The notes beneath the pieces were generated by a model. That model made no database searches, had not been told where the DNA came from, and saw only the letters and a list, made by a program, of their open reading frames with translations. A DNA stretch of 64,000 nucleotides from Sclerodactyla briareus (lineage: Eukaryota; Echinodermata; Holothuroidea; Dendrochirotida; Sclerodactylidae), in contig JAODTK010000178.1 in the NCBI GenBank assembly GCA_026419785.1, positions 124,001-188,000 of the forward strand, written 5' to 3'. Positions 45,916 to 57,236 of the stretch are shown here, one piece after another. The position numbers and the translations under genes were made by a program. How positions within the stretch are numbered: the first letter of the stretch is position 1; every line of letters begins with the position of its first letter.

Positions 45916-46175
45916 AACCCTAGCACTAGCCTATCTATCCGAGTAAATGGAGGTCAGGCACCTGATCGTAACACACGCTCATCAACATCAACGGCGGGCC
46001 TCGTCTCGAAGTTTCCCTTCACAAGCCGCAACTGCTGTCGCAGAGACGCGCTCCTTCAGTGCTCAGGTCCCAAACTATGGAATGCTCTCCCGATAGATGT
46101 GAGACAGTCGATGGCCATCCCGAAACTTTTAAGTTGCCTTTGAAGACCTCATTTTATTCATAAGTAGTTTTAATA
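45916..46175 (+). pseudogene. LINE ORF2 extreme C-terminal fragment
   Basis: The + frame reads RNTRSSTSTAGLVSKFPF, then RRDALLQCSGPKLWNALPID and VRQSMAIPKL. A shift to the next frame gives FKLPLKTSFYS and a stop near 46,160. This matches the C-terminal end of CR1/L2/jockey-like LINE proteins, where a word such as GPKLWNSLP is followed by IR, a serine-rich turn and F(K)..LKT.LF. The reverse transcriptase is absent, so this is a 5'-truncated insertion, the usual fate of LINE copies. AATAAA near 46,205 could be the element's polyadenylation signal. I am confident of the class but not of the clade. Confidence 0.75.
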
Positions 46176-47592
46176 TGCCTTTGTTCCTGTTCAGCCCATT
46201 GGAAAAATAAACAAAATATTTAACAGTAATGTCGCTATACTAATGTTTGCCACCTTAACCTAAAACATTAACAACATACCATCTGTAGAAGTCCACAATA
46301 GAACCATTCTCCTACAGAGCAAGGATATTATTAACGGATCGGAATTCGGAAGTTGGTGTGGGGTTGGGTCCCAACAACATCACGAACGCGACCACACAAA
46401 CAGTTGGGTGGTCCTGTTTAAGCAGGTTGCGTTCAATCAAAAACATCGAGAGCATGAACATTCAGTTGCTCTCGTACAACCGTCCTGGAACGAGAGAGAA
46501 CTAAAAAGCGGGTTTGACACTCTGATTAACCCACTACTTCCAGTGATTACGACGCCTTGCCCCCCCCCCCCACATTAACCACGAGTAGTGGATAGCGAAA
46601 TATATTCGTATAAACATACTAACAATAAGTATTAATCACACATAGAAATTATTAATATATGGCTACTTGTTTCACTGTCCATTAAATGCAGGTCAATTCT
46701 TCGGTACCTCGATTCCTGGCATATACTGTGCTTCATATCTTCCCAGCCCCCAACTCACAGTTGCATGATTAGTTTCATACCTGCAACATTTGCGAAATAT
46801 TCTACTCTGCAAGTCTCTTTCAACGGAGGAGAGCTGTTTAACTTAAATTCGCTGCATCAATTCGGTGGGAGCGTTACGTACGAGTCGAAGGCACGAATCG
46901 AAAACTAACCACTCGTCCGAAGAAAACGATTTGGGCAGAAGCCACAAAAGGTGTTTCCGTTTCACAATTACAATCTCTCTAATTCTCACCTTCAATTGCC
47001 GACAATTCCGCATGAAAACGTGGTCAAAATTTCAAGCCACCCAACGGGAATTTCAGTAATGATCCACCCCGGCCCATCTTCTCATCACAGTCACTGAAAG
47101 CATTCAAGATTCCCCAGACGTGTTGTAAAACCGTTGAACTCATAGTTTAGGGTTACATTCAGAAGAATATATTGAATAATATTATTATTATTAACAATGG
47201 TTGTTCCTGTTTTCATTCAATATACTCTATTCCTCATCTTCATGAAGGATATGTGCACAACCAACCGCCAAAGTCCTGACCATTGCCAATAGTAGGCAGA
47301 TGGGAGTGGTCCAGGGTAGACATAACCACTTTAAAGTTGGAACTGAATATATTCTTAACGAACAAGTGTTTACAGTTTAATGCTTCCCATTTTTCATTTC
47401 ATTCAAAATGTATTTTAATTTATAAAAACACAAATCTTCCAAATCTGTGAATTATTTGGAAAACAATCATCATGTCAGAATATTGGGCAATTATGCCTAG
47501 TATGGAATTTCTAAGGTTATTTAAAATGGTATGGTCAAGAAAATCCTTAAAATTATTCATTAGATTGAAAGAGTCCATTAGAACAGGTCTAT
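46176..47592. other. Non-coding stretch, no gene firmly recognised
   Basis: A C run lies near 46,558. A CpG-richer segment at 46,860-47,060 has open frames on both strands (64 codons on +, a similar length on minus). It could be an exon or promoter but shows no motif. Confidence 0.4.
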
Positions 47593-47635
47593 TTAGAATT
47601 TTAAAATATTAATAAATAAAAACTTCGACACGCAC

Positions 47636-47862
47636 CTTCTGGTCTTCTCTACAGCTTGCATAGGTTGCTTCTGCACCTTTTGCGGTATTTTTCGAAAAAT
47701 GATACGAGTTGTTTCGGACGCGACTCCGTTTCTTCTCACTAAATTCACTCCTCCAAATTTACGCAAACCCCCAGACCAACGTGCGAAAATAAAACGCTCG
47801 TTGGCGATTAGCTTAAACTTTTCATCCGTAACTGACAATTCACACGTCACGTCTCCCGCCAT
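47636..47862 (-). CDS. Candidate first exon of an unidentified gene
   Basis: Read on minus from ATG at 47,862, the frame gives MAGDVTCELS and continues open for 75 codons to a good 5' splice donor (AGAAG followed by GTGCGT) at 47,635-47,630. The peptide is of ordinary composition (charged, mixed, with FARWSGGLRKFGG in the middle), unlike the low-complexity frames elsewhere, and codon use is unremarkable. No domain is recognised. The start has G at +4 but C at -3, so the context is only fair. Upstream lies a CpG-rich stretch with a CCAAT word, and a second ATG with a GTAAGT donor points the other way, so a divergent gene pair is possible. No second exon was identified downstream. Read without splicing, the frame closes after 89 codons. 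Confidence 0.35.
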
Positions 47863-48040
47863 ATGTTCTTATTTTTTTGTATTCTATTCTTTCACTTCAA
47901 ATAGTCAAATGGCATGAATGCCATGTTTAATATGTAGATGGGGGCGTCGACCAATCAGGCCTCGCGACGTGCTAACCCCGACCAAGTCACGGCGCTTAAT
48001 GAATATCGTCTACGTTCTCTCTCGATTTTAACTCGTAGTT
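47863..48040. promoter_or_regulatory. Candidate bidirectional promoter
   Basis: This is a short CpG-rich interval between two divergent candidate first exons, with GACCAATCAGG (CCAAT box, 47,950-47,960), CTCGCGACGTG and CACGGCGC. No TATA box is placed clearly. The call depends on the neighbouring exons being real. Confidence 0.3.
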
Positions 48041-48056
48041 ATGGAGATGGCTTATT
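48041..48056 (+). CDS. Candidate very short first coding exon with GTAAGT donor
   Basis: ATGGAGATGGCTTATT is followed directly by GTAAGTTT, a consensus 5' splice donor. Sixteen coding bases leave phase 1. An acceptor-like TATTTGCACAG ends at 48,761, and from there the phase matches an open frame (SVLSLSFLQVNLRKLKEI...) that closes near 48,953. A second acceptor-like TCTTTCTTGCAG ends at 48,785, but joining there gives an immediate stop. Nothing in the product is recognised, so the model is weak. Confidence 0.2.
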
Positions 48057-48761
48057 GTAAGTTTATTTATATTTAGCACAGGAGAGCAATATAGAATCTT
48101 TACCACGCTTGGCGTCTAATTAGCGATAAACAAAAAAAAAAAACATAAAAACCCTTAGAATCCGCAAATTGGCTTGATCGATAAATATCGGTTGTGGTAA
48201 TGGGATACTCCTTCGAGAATAGTCTAGCTCTGGATGAAAATACCTGTGTCCTCAATTCTTTGCCTTCCTGAGCACCAAACACGATGCACTTCAACTTTTT
48301 TCAGATGATGAAGGGATCTAGAAAAGTCATGAAATATTTCCTTGGGAAGTGATAATGTGTTTAAATGACAGTTAAGAGGGGTTAACTTATGCGATAGTGC
48401 ATAGTGGTCATTAAGTTTAACAATGATCGCGTTGTAAAGATTGGGTGAGATACACTCCTATTCCTGTTTTATTTATTGTTGGAGGGGCTGCAGTGTAACG
48501 ACCTCATGTGGAGTGCACTACTACATCATGACCTCATGACACCGGACAAGAGACAAGGGTGATAGAAAATTAAAGAGAAAAACGTTGGATAGTTCGGGCT
48601 AATCGACAAATTAATACCATACAGGAATAACCCATATGGCCTTATGAAAATGGATAACACCCGACTATGTCTATTGCCGTTATCATACTTAGGGCTGTAT
48701 TTCAATTTCTGCTGGGTAAGTCACTGCGATTGAAACTTGCTTGTCTGTTATTTGCACAGCT

Positions 48762-48953
48762 GTGCTGAGTTTGTCTTTCTTGCAGGTTAACCTGAGGAAA
48801 CTCAAGGAAATTCCGTGCGTGACGCTGAGAAAGAGAGGTCGCAACATGGGTCCGATTTGGATTAGTTCGTTCTTATGTTTTTTTTCGACAATGCCTCATT
48901 GCTATCCATATTTACATTGTGCTTCGACAAGAATAGAAAGAATGCGACCATAA
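48762..48953 (+). CDS. Candidate second exon of the + gene model
   Basis: The frame follows an acceptor-like CACAG and reads VNLRKLKEIPCVTLRKRG in the middle, ending at a TAA at about 48,951-48,953 just before an AT-rich microsatellite. The tail (SSFLCFFSTMPH) looks non-coding, so a true exon would probably end earlier. No similarity is recognised. Confidence 0.15.
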   Translation: MLSLSFLQVNLRKLKEIPCVTLRKRGRNMGPIWISSFLCFFSTMPHCYPYLHCASTRIERMRP

Positions 48954-49126
48954 TAATTATATTATATTATTATTACTCTTAATTATATTATATATATTAT
49001 CTATATATTATATATTATATTATTATATATTATATTATATTATATTAATTTATATATTATATCTATTATATTATGCTTATTCTTTATTATATCATATCAT
49101 ATTATATCATATTATATTATATTATG
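48952..49126. repeat. AT-rich (TATAT/ATTAT)n microsatellite
   Basis: About 175 bases made almost only of A and T with TATATTA words, able to form cruciforms. Not coding. Confidence 0.95.
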
Positions 49127-50269
49127 AAGAAAAAAAATTTGAAAAAGTATATTGCCTATTTGTGAGCTGATTTCAAATTTGAATGTTTCGATGTTGTCAA
49201 TTCGCTATTGTACTGGATTAGGTCTTACAGAAACCAGTGGATGACCAATATACTTACCAGAATAGGGACCAGAACAATGGATAACAAGACGATTTCATTC
49301 TGGAGGAACTTAGCCAAAAAAACTAAGCTTAGCTCCCTTATTACTTATGTATTGTACAATATACTCATTTGAAATATAAATCTTTCTGGGAATTAATACC
49401 TCTGAAACCGTTTTCAAGATTGCATGTTGTTTAGTAGGTTCAAATTTCATCAACCAAACCAGAGTTATAAACGAAGAAAAACTGGGAAAATCAAAGAGAA
49501 ATAGGACACAACCGACAAGTTCTATACATTTGGGTCTCGGAGACGATAATACTCTGTTTTTATAGCAATGCTAATCAATGATGGATTTGTTCAAGGCCAT
49601 TTGGGTGTCTGTGTAATTCCGGACAGTCTGGCAATACAACACACCGTTCATCGAAGAACATCTCTGCAAGTATAAAATCACTGCGTCATTGTTTCAGAGT
49701 AACATAAAACTAGAATTAACATGCACTGGTCACCAGTGTTCATTTGAAGGGTCCATTCGTAATGCCTCAGAAAAACGTCGGTAGTTGGCAACACCAACCC
49801 TAGTTTAGTTTTTTGTTTTATTTTATTAGTGTAGTGATGAAAAGGGGTCAGGAATACCTTACAAAGCAGTGACCATGAGCTCAAATTGTTTGAACAAAAA
49901 CTTTATTTGAAAGATTTCAAGTTGACCCGGTGTCTTATATAGGCGATTCAACATTGATTTGAATAGTTCCCTGCTGTCGCCACTTGAAATAAAAAGATGA
50001 CATTCCAAAAATTAGCTATCCACTTCTTGAGCCTTCAGTTCATTCGTCCGTTCGTCGTTAGTCGCTCCTTCTGTTCGTCACGTTAATTCGTAACTTCTGA
50101 ACCGACATGCGATCAGGGTGAAAACTGGTGCGGTGGATGGAGAATGCCACCGGCTAAGCTGGAGTTACATTTTGGTTGCATAGTCGTGATTAGATGTCAT
50201 TAGAATCCAATTAATATTTTTTTTTTTTTTTTTTCCCAAAATTTGCCTATGCCACAAGCCCTTCCATGA
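49127..50269. other. Non-coding stretch, nothing recognised
   Basis: No gene-like frame. A T run lies at about 50,217-50,234 just before the next tandem repeat. Confidence 0.5.
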
Positions 50270-50620
50270 CACTCTCTGTGAGAGTGGTGTGTTTACATTA
50301 TTCCCTCGAGATGCAGGCCTGGCGGTGTATTGGGATAGGGGGGGGGCTGTTAATTGGTCTTGTAGCACTGAGTCCGCTGGATACAGGGATGGGGATCTCT
50401 GTGAGAGTGGTGTGGTTTACATTTTTCCCTCCAGCTGTAGGCTTGGATGTGGTTTATTGGGGGTCTGTTTAATTGTATGTCAGCACTCAGGTGGCTGAAT
50501 ACAAGGAATGGGGGATTTCCACTGTCCATTGCTACAGGCCTAGGAGTTGTGGCTGGTACTTTGTGCTGGGTACTGAGTTCATTAGGCTAATGTGGTAGAA
50601 CTGTTCCAAGCCATTCAAGG
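50270..50620 (+). repeat. Tandem duplication, period about 123 bp, two clear copies and one diverged
   Basis: CTCTGTGAGAGTGGTGTG starts copies at 50,274 and 50,397. Shared continuations are TTTACAT, TTCCCTC, GTAGGC or GCAGGC, GGTTTATTGGG or GGTGTATTGGG, CTGTT(T)AATTG and AGCACT. A third, weaker copy (CTACAGGCC, GTGCTGGGTACTGAGT) runs to about 50,600. Confidence 0.8.
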
Positions 50621-50894
50621 TTATGACAGAGGGCAGTAAAGGTCAATTTGAATCAATTGGCCGCAGCTATCAAGACGGTTTCGACTTGTTTGCTTGTTTC
50701 AGTGCTAAATTTAGGGAATATAAAGAATACAATCACCAGGTTGCAGTTATGCGACAGGAATGTGGCTCTGGCTCAGCATGGAGGGTTGGATTGCGTTTTC
50801 TACAGCTTAGCATTCGGGACAGCCTACTTAACTTCAATAACATCGAAACAAACTAGATTTTTTGTTATGAGGGTCAACCCAGATAGAGGACTAC

Positions 50895-51740
50895 AGGAGA
50901 CATCTGTTAAGACCACTTCGTGGCGCCTTTTGGTCAGGGGGGGGTACAGGGGACCAATAGGATCTCCCGTGTGCATGCATCGTCCAGGGCGAAGCCCATG
51001 GAAGGAAAGCCATTTCGTGCGTTCTGATCAAGATCAAAGTATATTTTGCATTCCCGAGTGCCGTTTTTCGGAGGATACCAAATTTCTAATCTTCATTTTA
51101 CAACGTCGGACACAGTAGGAAACAAACATTGAATGATATTCGCCAGTACTAGAAAAAATTCAGAGGCCATATGAAAGGAGTGGTGGGTCAGCGAAGTGTT
51201 GGGGGGGGGGGGGGGGGGGCAGGGCGATACCTAGGGACAAGCTATTCGTGCATTCTGATGGACCAGACCTCAAACCATATTTGCATTACAGGTGCACGGT
51301 GTCCGGATATTTTTTCTTTAATTAAAACCATAGCTAGTAAACGTTATTAAGGTAAAAATTCGGGATACGGATACTCAGCCAGGAGTAACAATTCAGAGCC
51401 CGAGGGAGGGGGGGGGGGGGGGGGGGAGTTCAGCCAAATATAGGTTCTCCTGGTCAGAGTTACAGGAGGGACTGTGACGTATATTCAGCCAAGTACAGAA
51501 AACCGAGAGCCATTATGAAAAATTTGGGTTGGTTAAGGTAGGTGTACCTTTGGTTGGGGCACAGAGACGGATACCCCTTGAGGCGAGTAATTTGGTACCC
51601 AAGGGAGGACTCAACGCTACCAAGCCAGAATAGTCCCCAGAAAAGCGGTGGGGGGGGGGTGTGGGGTGTGATGGGTTCGTGAACATTAGATGCAAATTGC
51701 GATATAGTATTGAACGCGGAAGAAAAGCCAATATTTGCAA
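50895..51740 (+). repeat. Diverged tandem repeats with long G runs
   Basis: Repeated words: GGGCGAAGCCC...GCCATTTCGTGCGTTCTGAT (50,989) and GGGCGATACC...GCTATTCGTGCATTCTGAT (51,223), each followed by CATATTTGCAT or TATATTTTGCAT and a GTGTCCGG or GTGCCG word; CAGCCAAGTACAGAAAA (51,486) with related CGCCAGTACTAGAAAAA (51,140) and CAGCCAGGAGTAACA (51,374). G runs at 51,201-51,219 and 51,408-51,426 are 19 bases each. Confidence 0.6.
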
Positions 51741-53829
51741 ATATGACAAGCAGAATATTAATTGGGGATGATTTTTATATTTAGTTCGTATAGAGAACTA
51801 AGCACAAGGATAGCCAGTCTATATTGCAGTGTTGCGATTGTCCTGTCAAGGACTGGACCTCATAGTGTGTCACCAATTTTTGCCTGATCTTCAAAAACAC
51901 TTGACTGCGATTATCACATTGAGCGAAGAGTAGTGCGCAAGTGTTCTTGTTCGTTCGTTGCATGCAACTCGGGATACACTGGAATTTGCCAATCCGATCC
52001 GGAAAATAGGGACATACACTACTTTTTGGGGGGAGTTACAATTGCAATGAAACACTTCTCAAAAAAGTTGGCGGGAGGGCGAGGGGGAGGGGGGGGGGGG
52101 GGGGGGCTTCAATTATTATGTCTTCCACTGAGAATGCTGGGCGGGACATGTACTCGTGGTCTTAGGATCACTGCTCATAGCGTATATCCAGTAGCCGTGT
52201 TTTCGTTTGTTTGTTGTTTGTTTTGTTGGGTTGTTTTGTCGCCATAAACGCAACCAGCTATCGCGACTGACCTCTCCTCCCAGATCTCGATATTATTCAC
52301 CGTTTTCATGCCGCCTGTGGCTACAGTGGGTAAGGGGGAACTCAATGTATTGTTTCCGGGAAAGCATTCTGCCATGCGAAATTTGTCAGTCGCCAACAAT
52401 CATCATCTACCGTGTTGTTGCCGCCCTACGAATTACGCGCTTCTGTCCTATAAGATATACGATCGATATTGTACACTTTTCGCAGACGGGGGGATAACCC
52501 CCCCAACCCCACCCCAACCCCCTATGAGTTACGCCCTGTACCTGTCCTTCATCCGAGAAACCGAGGTAGGACTCCTAGCTCGGTCATATTAAACACCTTA
52601 AAACGAGATCTGATTCGTACTTGTGTGTTATCTCAGTTATAACGAGGGGTGTTGTACAGCTGTATGCGCCATTTGAGTTGATTTGCAATCATAATACCCT
52701 ATTCTTTAAACAGAACTATGGCCGTTTGTTGCAACACGAATCCATAAATTAGGGAATGGAAGGGAACGAAAATAGGTGCGATGCTTTTCAACTTGGCCAA
52801 CAGAAACTCAGAGCAAAGGGACAATGGGAAAAAAAACAAACATATAACCGGTATATACAAAACAGGCAAGCAAATACCACGCTAACACATCTTGCTATAA
52901 AATTGATCCTACCTAGAACTGTAAGAAGGTCTTGCTTGTGGTGCAGCTTAGGTGGTGGTGTTATGCTTAGGTCTATGTATTCCACAAACTGAGGCCTTAC
53001 CATCTATTTGTATCGTTTGTAGTGGAAGATTGTGCTGTAATTGCCATCAGGATGGGTGTACATCTTTGGAAGAACACAACCCGTGTGATAGAGAAAAAAA
53101 TCACTGTAGGGCATCATCGCGATCATACGATATAACATGTTTAGAAACTAGAGTTAGAAAATGACCCGACAGGTCTACATTGTCTTGGGGTTACACTTTC
53201 GTACATATAATTGGTTACAGGAAAACCATCAACCTAAACTTTTGGAGGGTCGACTAGCTCGGATACAACACGATAATCTGGAGCAAGCTCTCGTTTTCGC
53301 TCCCCAAGTACAGTGTAAGCAAACAATCCTTGGAGAGAGGATCCTTGAAAAACCGCGTGGGGTCTTTCCACTACAGCGTCTTATTGAGTGCTCTCCGGCC
53401 GACAGGTCGGTTACTGAAATTCGCGGTGGATATGGTCAGCAATATGGCATATGATTGCGGAGGGGAGCGAGGGGGCGAAAACAGTTCGAAGGATATGTAG
53501 ACTTAGAATGAGAGAGTAAGCACACTCCATTACATTCCAAAAGCCAATCTTAGTCATTTGGATCACGCTCGCTAAACGATCGTAAACTTATGTGCTGAGA
53601 GAAGAAAAATTAGAATTTACTGGTACTAGTGGGATGTATTGGAGTGTGGATGTAAAGTCAATATGGTTATAACGGGCCATCTTGACGCGAACTCGTAGGT
53701 TGTGACCGTACTATTCAAAGGGCGGATTGGATCTTAGAACCGATATGTGAAGGGGATCCGTTTAAAGGTGGGCGCCAAAATTCTAAAACAGCCGGATGGG
53801 TGTTGAAAAAAAAATAGTTCGAACGCACA
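51741..53829. other. Non-coding stretch, no gene recognised
   Basis: An 18-base G run lies at 52,089-52,106. Near 52,490-52,530 a GGGGGGAT, AACCCCCCC palindromic word is followed by TATGAGTTACGCCCTG, which resembles a DNA-transposon end. Frames at 52,207-52,592 and 53,161-53,454 (97 codons) show no motif. The latter is fairly balanced in composition and could be an exon, without further support. Confidence 0.4.
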
Positions 53830-53965
53830 GTGGCGTATACAATAATTTTGCAATCAGGGCGTAATCATTTTTGGGAGGGTATGCGACCGCCCGACTATCT
53901 AGGCGGAGCGCCACCCATGTTGGCGCGGAGGGGCACGGAAAATGTTGTGAGCTGGAAAACCCTGA
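53829..53965 (-). mobile_element. GCTCCGC family copy 4, inverted
   Basis: Read on minus, TTTTCCGTGCCCCTCCGCGC, CAACATGGGTGGCGCTCCGC and CTAGATAGTC match the core of copies 1-3. The + strand begins CAGTGGCGTATAC at 53,831, a typical hAT-like terminus (inference), so the element's right end faces left here. Confidence 0.6.
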
Positions 53966-54489
53966 CTAGCTGAAAATGGACTTCTGGGCCATATTTGAGG
54001 CTGTTCCATATCGGTTATCATGTTCCGAGATTTTTTCATCGCGCGGGAAAGTATATGATGATTGTTCCTCAATTCTCGACCGCCGGAACGCATGTTCTGG
54101 GCATCACACGTGGCTACGGCCATATACGTAATGGCAGTAAGAAAGAACGTGCCTCTTGGCCTTCTACGGATGTTGAAGTTAGGTGCGCTGGGGCCGGGTT
54201 CTGTTTGTAAAATGATTAGGTGCATGATACAGCCCATTACTCCCAACAGGAGCTTTGCCCGTAGTTGACGAGGGGGACAAAGGCGGGACTGCGCGTGTAG
54301 CATGCTCACCAAAAACAAAAAAACCCAAAACAGGCTGGCAGGTGGTTTTTAAATCCAGAATTTGGGCAAATTCAGGGCGATTATTTTTAGTCTTCCAACT
54401 ATTCAACTAGTCCAATATGTCGCACCATGTATTGCTCTTTCCGTCCCCTTTAATTCCTCTGAAGAGATACCTACCCTCGTTTGGCACCT
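53966..54489. other. Stretch with overlapping open frames of unknown meaning
   Basis: A 139-codon minus frame (54,318-53,899) and two + frames overlap, partly in the repeat copy to the left. None has a recognised motif. No gene is called. Confidence 0.35.
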
Positions 54490-54640
54490 CTGGCATGGCG
54501 TCAAAAGGTGGGGGGAGGGGGGGGGGGCGGAGACATTGTACCCCCACTTTTTGACAATGTCCTATTGACTTAACATTTTCCACACAGAAAATTGTGGAAA
54601 TGTTGCCATATCCCCCCACCACCACTTTTGAGAGGGTGGT
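54490..54640 (+). repeat. Dispersed GGCGTCAAAAGGTGGGG repeat, copy 2
   Basis: TGGCGTCAAAAGGTGGGGGG, a G-rich stretch, GACATTGTACCCCCACTTTT match 3,550-3,650. GACATTGT and ACAATGTC (54,533-54,561) form a small inverted repeat. Confidence 0.55.
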
Positions 54641-56402
54641 GGACGCTCCATCCCCTCTGCATGTCTACTGATATAACGTAACCAATTCCTTGCTTCTGTA
54701 AAAAACCATGGGAGTGACGGTAGTAACCGCAGTCACTTCCCCAACGAACCCAAACACCAACTGTGCACTCAGGCACGGCATGCTGCAAACATATAGCCTC
54801 CACTCCTGACCAAAGTGGGAATTGTGCGTCCCTGGACTTTATTATAATATACCGAAACTTTGGACAGTTTCATCTCTTGCGCAGTTTAAGTTTTCATCTT
54901 TTGCGCCGTATGATTATGAAGGACTGCATCCAGACCAAAAAACAAATACCTAATTCGCGCGTAGCGCGAGATTTTTTTCTAGAATACTGAGATGATACGT
55001 CAAAATTCACCCTCTTCAAGTTCACCGCGAAGCATAATATTCAAATTCTGAAGGATGAGGGCGAGCTAGGGGGAGAATTTTCCGGGATGGGTGGGCGCAA
55101 ATACCACCGCCGTAATTGTAAAGGGGGCAACTGCCCATAGTTTCCCCTGCTGTATCGCCTGGTACTACTATGTGGTGAATCACGGAAGAACCCACTTGAA
55201 GAAGCATCTCTTGCGACATTGTCATACGCGTTTTCGTATAAAAACCTGAGATGAAATGCGCATTGTTTAAAGGGCAACTGCGGGATGAATTATAAAGCGG
55301 ATAATATATCCGCGGAGTAGAAAAACTGAAAATGCGTCAGTCCTTAAAACAGAAGTTCATTACGACTTCCCGTTACGGAGAGAGCTACAGTCCTTTGAAG
55401 TTTGTGCTGTGAATGTGTATTGTGCCAAAATTGAAAAGCATACCAGCAGCAGTCAGGGCAATAGTAAATGATGATTTTTTTATTGTCAGACTTGCACAGC
55501 CCTGAGTTCACCCAACTTATTTTCACTCGAAAACCAATTCGAATCAATGGGTGCAGGATTCATGTAGTGGGGTGTGGTAGGTGTGATGGTGACTTTGGTG
55601 TGGGCGAGGAAGGCAAAACAGAACTTCTGATCAGGGGCGGCGCCACAGGGAGGCAGGGAGAGGGCGGCCTGCAACCCCCCCCCCCCCCATGGGTTTTTGG
55701 GGCCCTAAAAAATAAAATCGACAGGAATGATGGTTATGCTACGATTTTCGTTCGGGGTGGGGTGACTGTGGAAGCTGTCAACATACGTATCCAACTAGTT
55801 ATTTTTAGTCGTTCTCATCGAGATCAAATGAGACTCAACTGTTGTGTGAATAGCATTCGCACAGTAGCGTTATGTTACTGTTTGAGAACCACTGTGGTCA
55901 TTAGAGCCACTGTCGTTAATATTAGGTGAAGTAGAGGGACTCAATGTTAAACTTCCCTGCCAACTTCGCAGCATTTTTTTTTTACGGATGTACTACTGAA
56001 GGAAGCTAAAAAATATCAGTTTTTGCAGCGGGTATAAGATGGATATTATGATTGAGACTGCTTCTAATTGCTTTTCCTAGAGTTATTTTATTTGGAATTA
56101 GCTAACAACTGGTCATTCCTGCTTTTTTTTTTATTTACCACCATCTCTAGCATAAAAACTCTTTTGCAAAAAAGTAAGCCTGCCTACCTTTAGCAGAACG
56201 TAGGGTACAGTTTCATCGGTTTATATTTTTGTCAGTTGTATCAAATGAAATATGCCTGCCTGGAAAAATTTGTCATGCATTTTATTTTTCCAGAAGTTAT
56301 GGATTTTTGTCAGAAGTCGTTACGTGGTACACTTACAAAGTGATCAAGTGGCCCATTTTGCACTAAGGCATATTAATACTCAAAAGATCGCAAGGGGAGG
56401 GG
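54641..56402. other. Non-coding stretch with transposon-like ends
   Basis: A CAGGGGCGGCGCCACAGGG motif near 55,633 followed by a C run (about 55,675-55,689) resembles a DNA-transposon terminus. A palindromic CGCGCGTAGCGCG lies near 54,957. The 153-codon + frame (55,468-55,929) crosses the C run and is not called as a gene. Confidence 0.45.
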
Positions 56403-57236
56403 GACACAGTGGTCTCACATCTAATCACGTGGTCTTACCTTCAATCAAGTGACTCACATTCATCACCGTGGTCTCACATCTAATCACAGTTTCTTACCTT
56501 CAATCACAGTAACCTCACCTTCAATCACCGTGGTCCCTCACATCTAATCACAGGGGTCTTACCTTCAATCACAGCGGTCTCACATTCAATCACAGTGGTC
56601 TCACATTTAATCACAGTGGTCTCACCTTCAATCACAGTGGTCTCACCTTCAATCACAGTGGTCTCACATCTAATCACAGTGGTCTTACCTTCAATCACAG
56701 TGATCTCACATCCAATCACAGTGGTCTCACATTTAATCACAGTGGTCTCACATTTAATCACAGTGGTCTCACATTTAATCACAGTGGTCTCACATTTAAT
56801 CACAGTGGTCTCACATTCAATCACAGTGGTCTCACTTCTAATCACAGTGGTCTTACCTCAATCCCAGTGGGTCTTACCTTCAATCACAGCGGTCTCACAT
56901 TCAATCACAGTGGTCTCACATCTAATCATATTGGTCTTACCTTCAATCACAGTGATCTCACATTCAAATAAACAGTGGCTCACTTCTAAATCAAGTGGTT
57001 CTTACCTTCAATACCAGTGGTCTCACATCTAATCACAGTGGTCTCACCTTCAATCACAGTGGTCTCACATTCAATCACAGTGGTCTCACATTCAATCACA
57101 GTGGTCTTACCTTCAATCACAGTGGTCTCACATCTGATCACAGTGGTCTCCCTTTATCACGTGGTCCACATTCAATCACAGTGGTGTCACATATAATCAC
57201 AGTGGTCTCACAGTGGTCGTACCCTATTACTTGGTC
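56403..57236. repeat. 21-bp minisatellite, about 39 units
   Basis: The unit is ATCACAGTGGTCTCACATTCA with variants CTTACCTTCA, CACATCTA and CACATTTA. Copies at the edges are more diverged and carry deletions (CTCCCTTTATCACGTGG). Because 21 is seven codons, frames stay open on both strands (ITVVSHL on +, KCETTVI on minus). Neither is a gene. Confidence 0.97.

Noticed and set aside
53161..53454. 97-codon + frame as a host gene
   Set aside because: The composition is plausible but there are no domain, splice sites or neighbouring exons to support it.
55468..55929. 153-codon + frame
   Set aside because: It reads through a C run and a transposon-like end, and the halves have no related composition or motif.
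56403..57236. CRISPR-like or coding repeat protein in the 21-bp array
   Set aside because: There are no spacers. Frames are open on both strands only because 21 is a multiple of three and the unit lacks stops.
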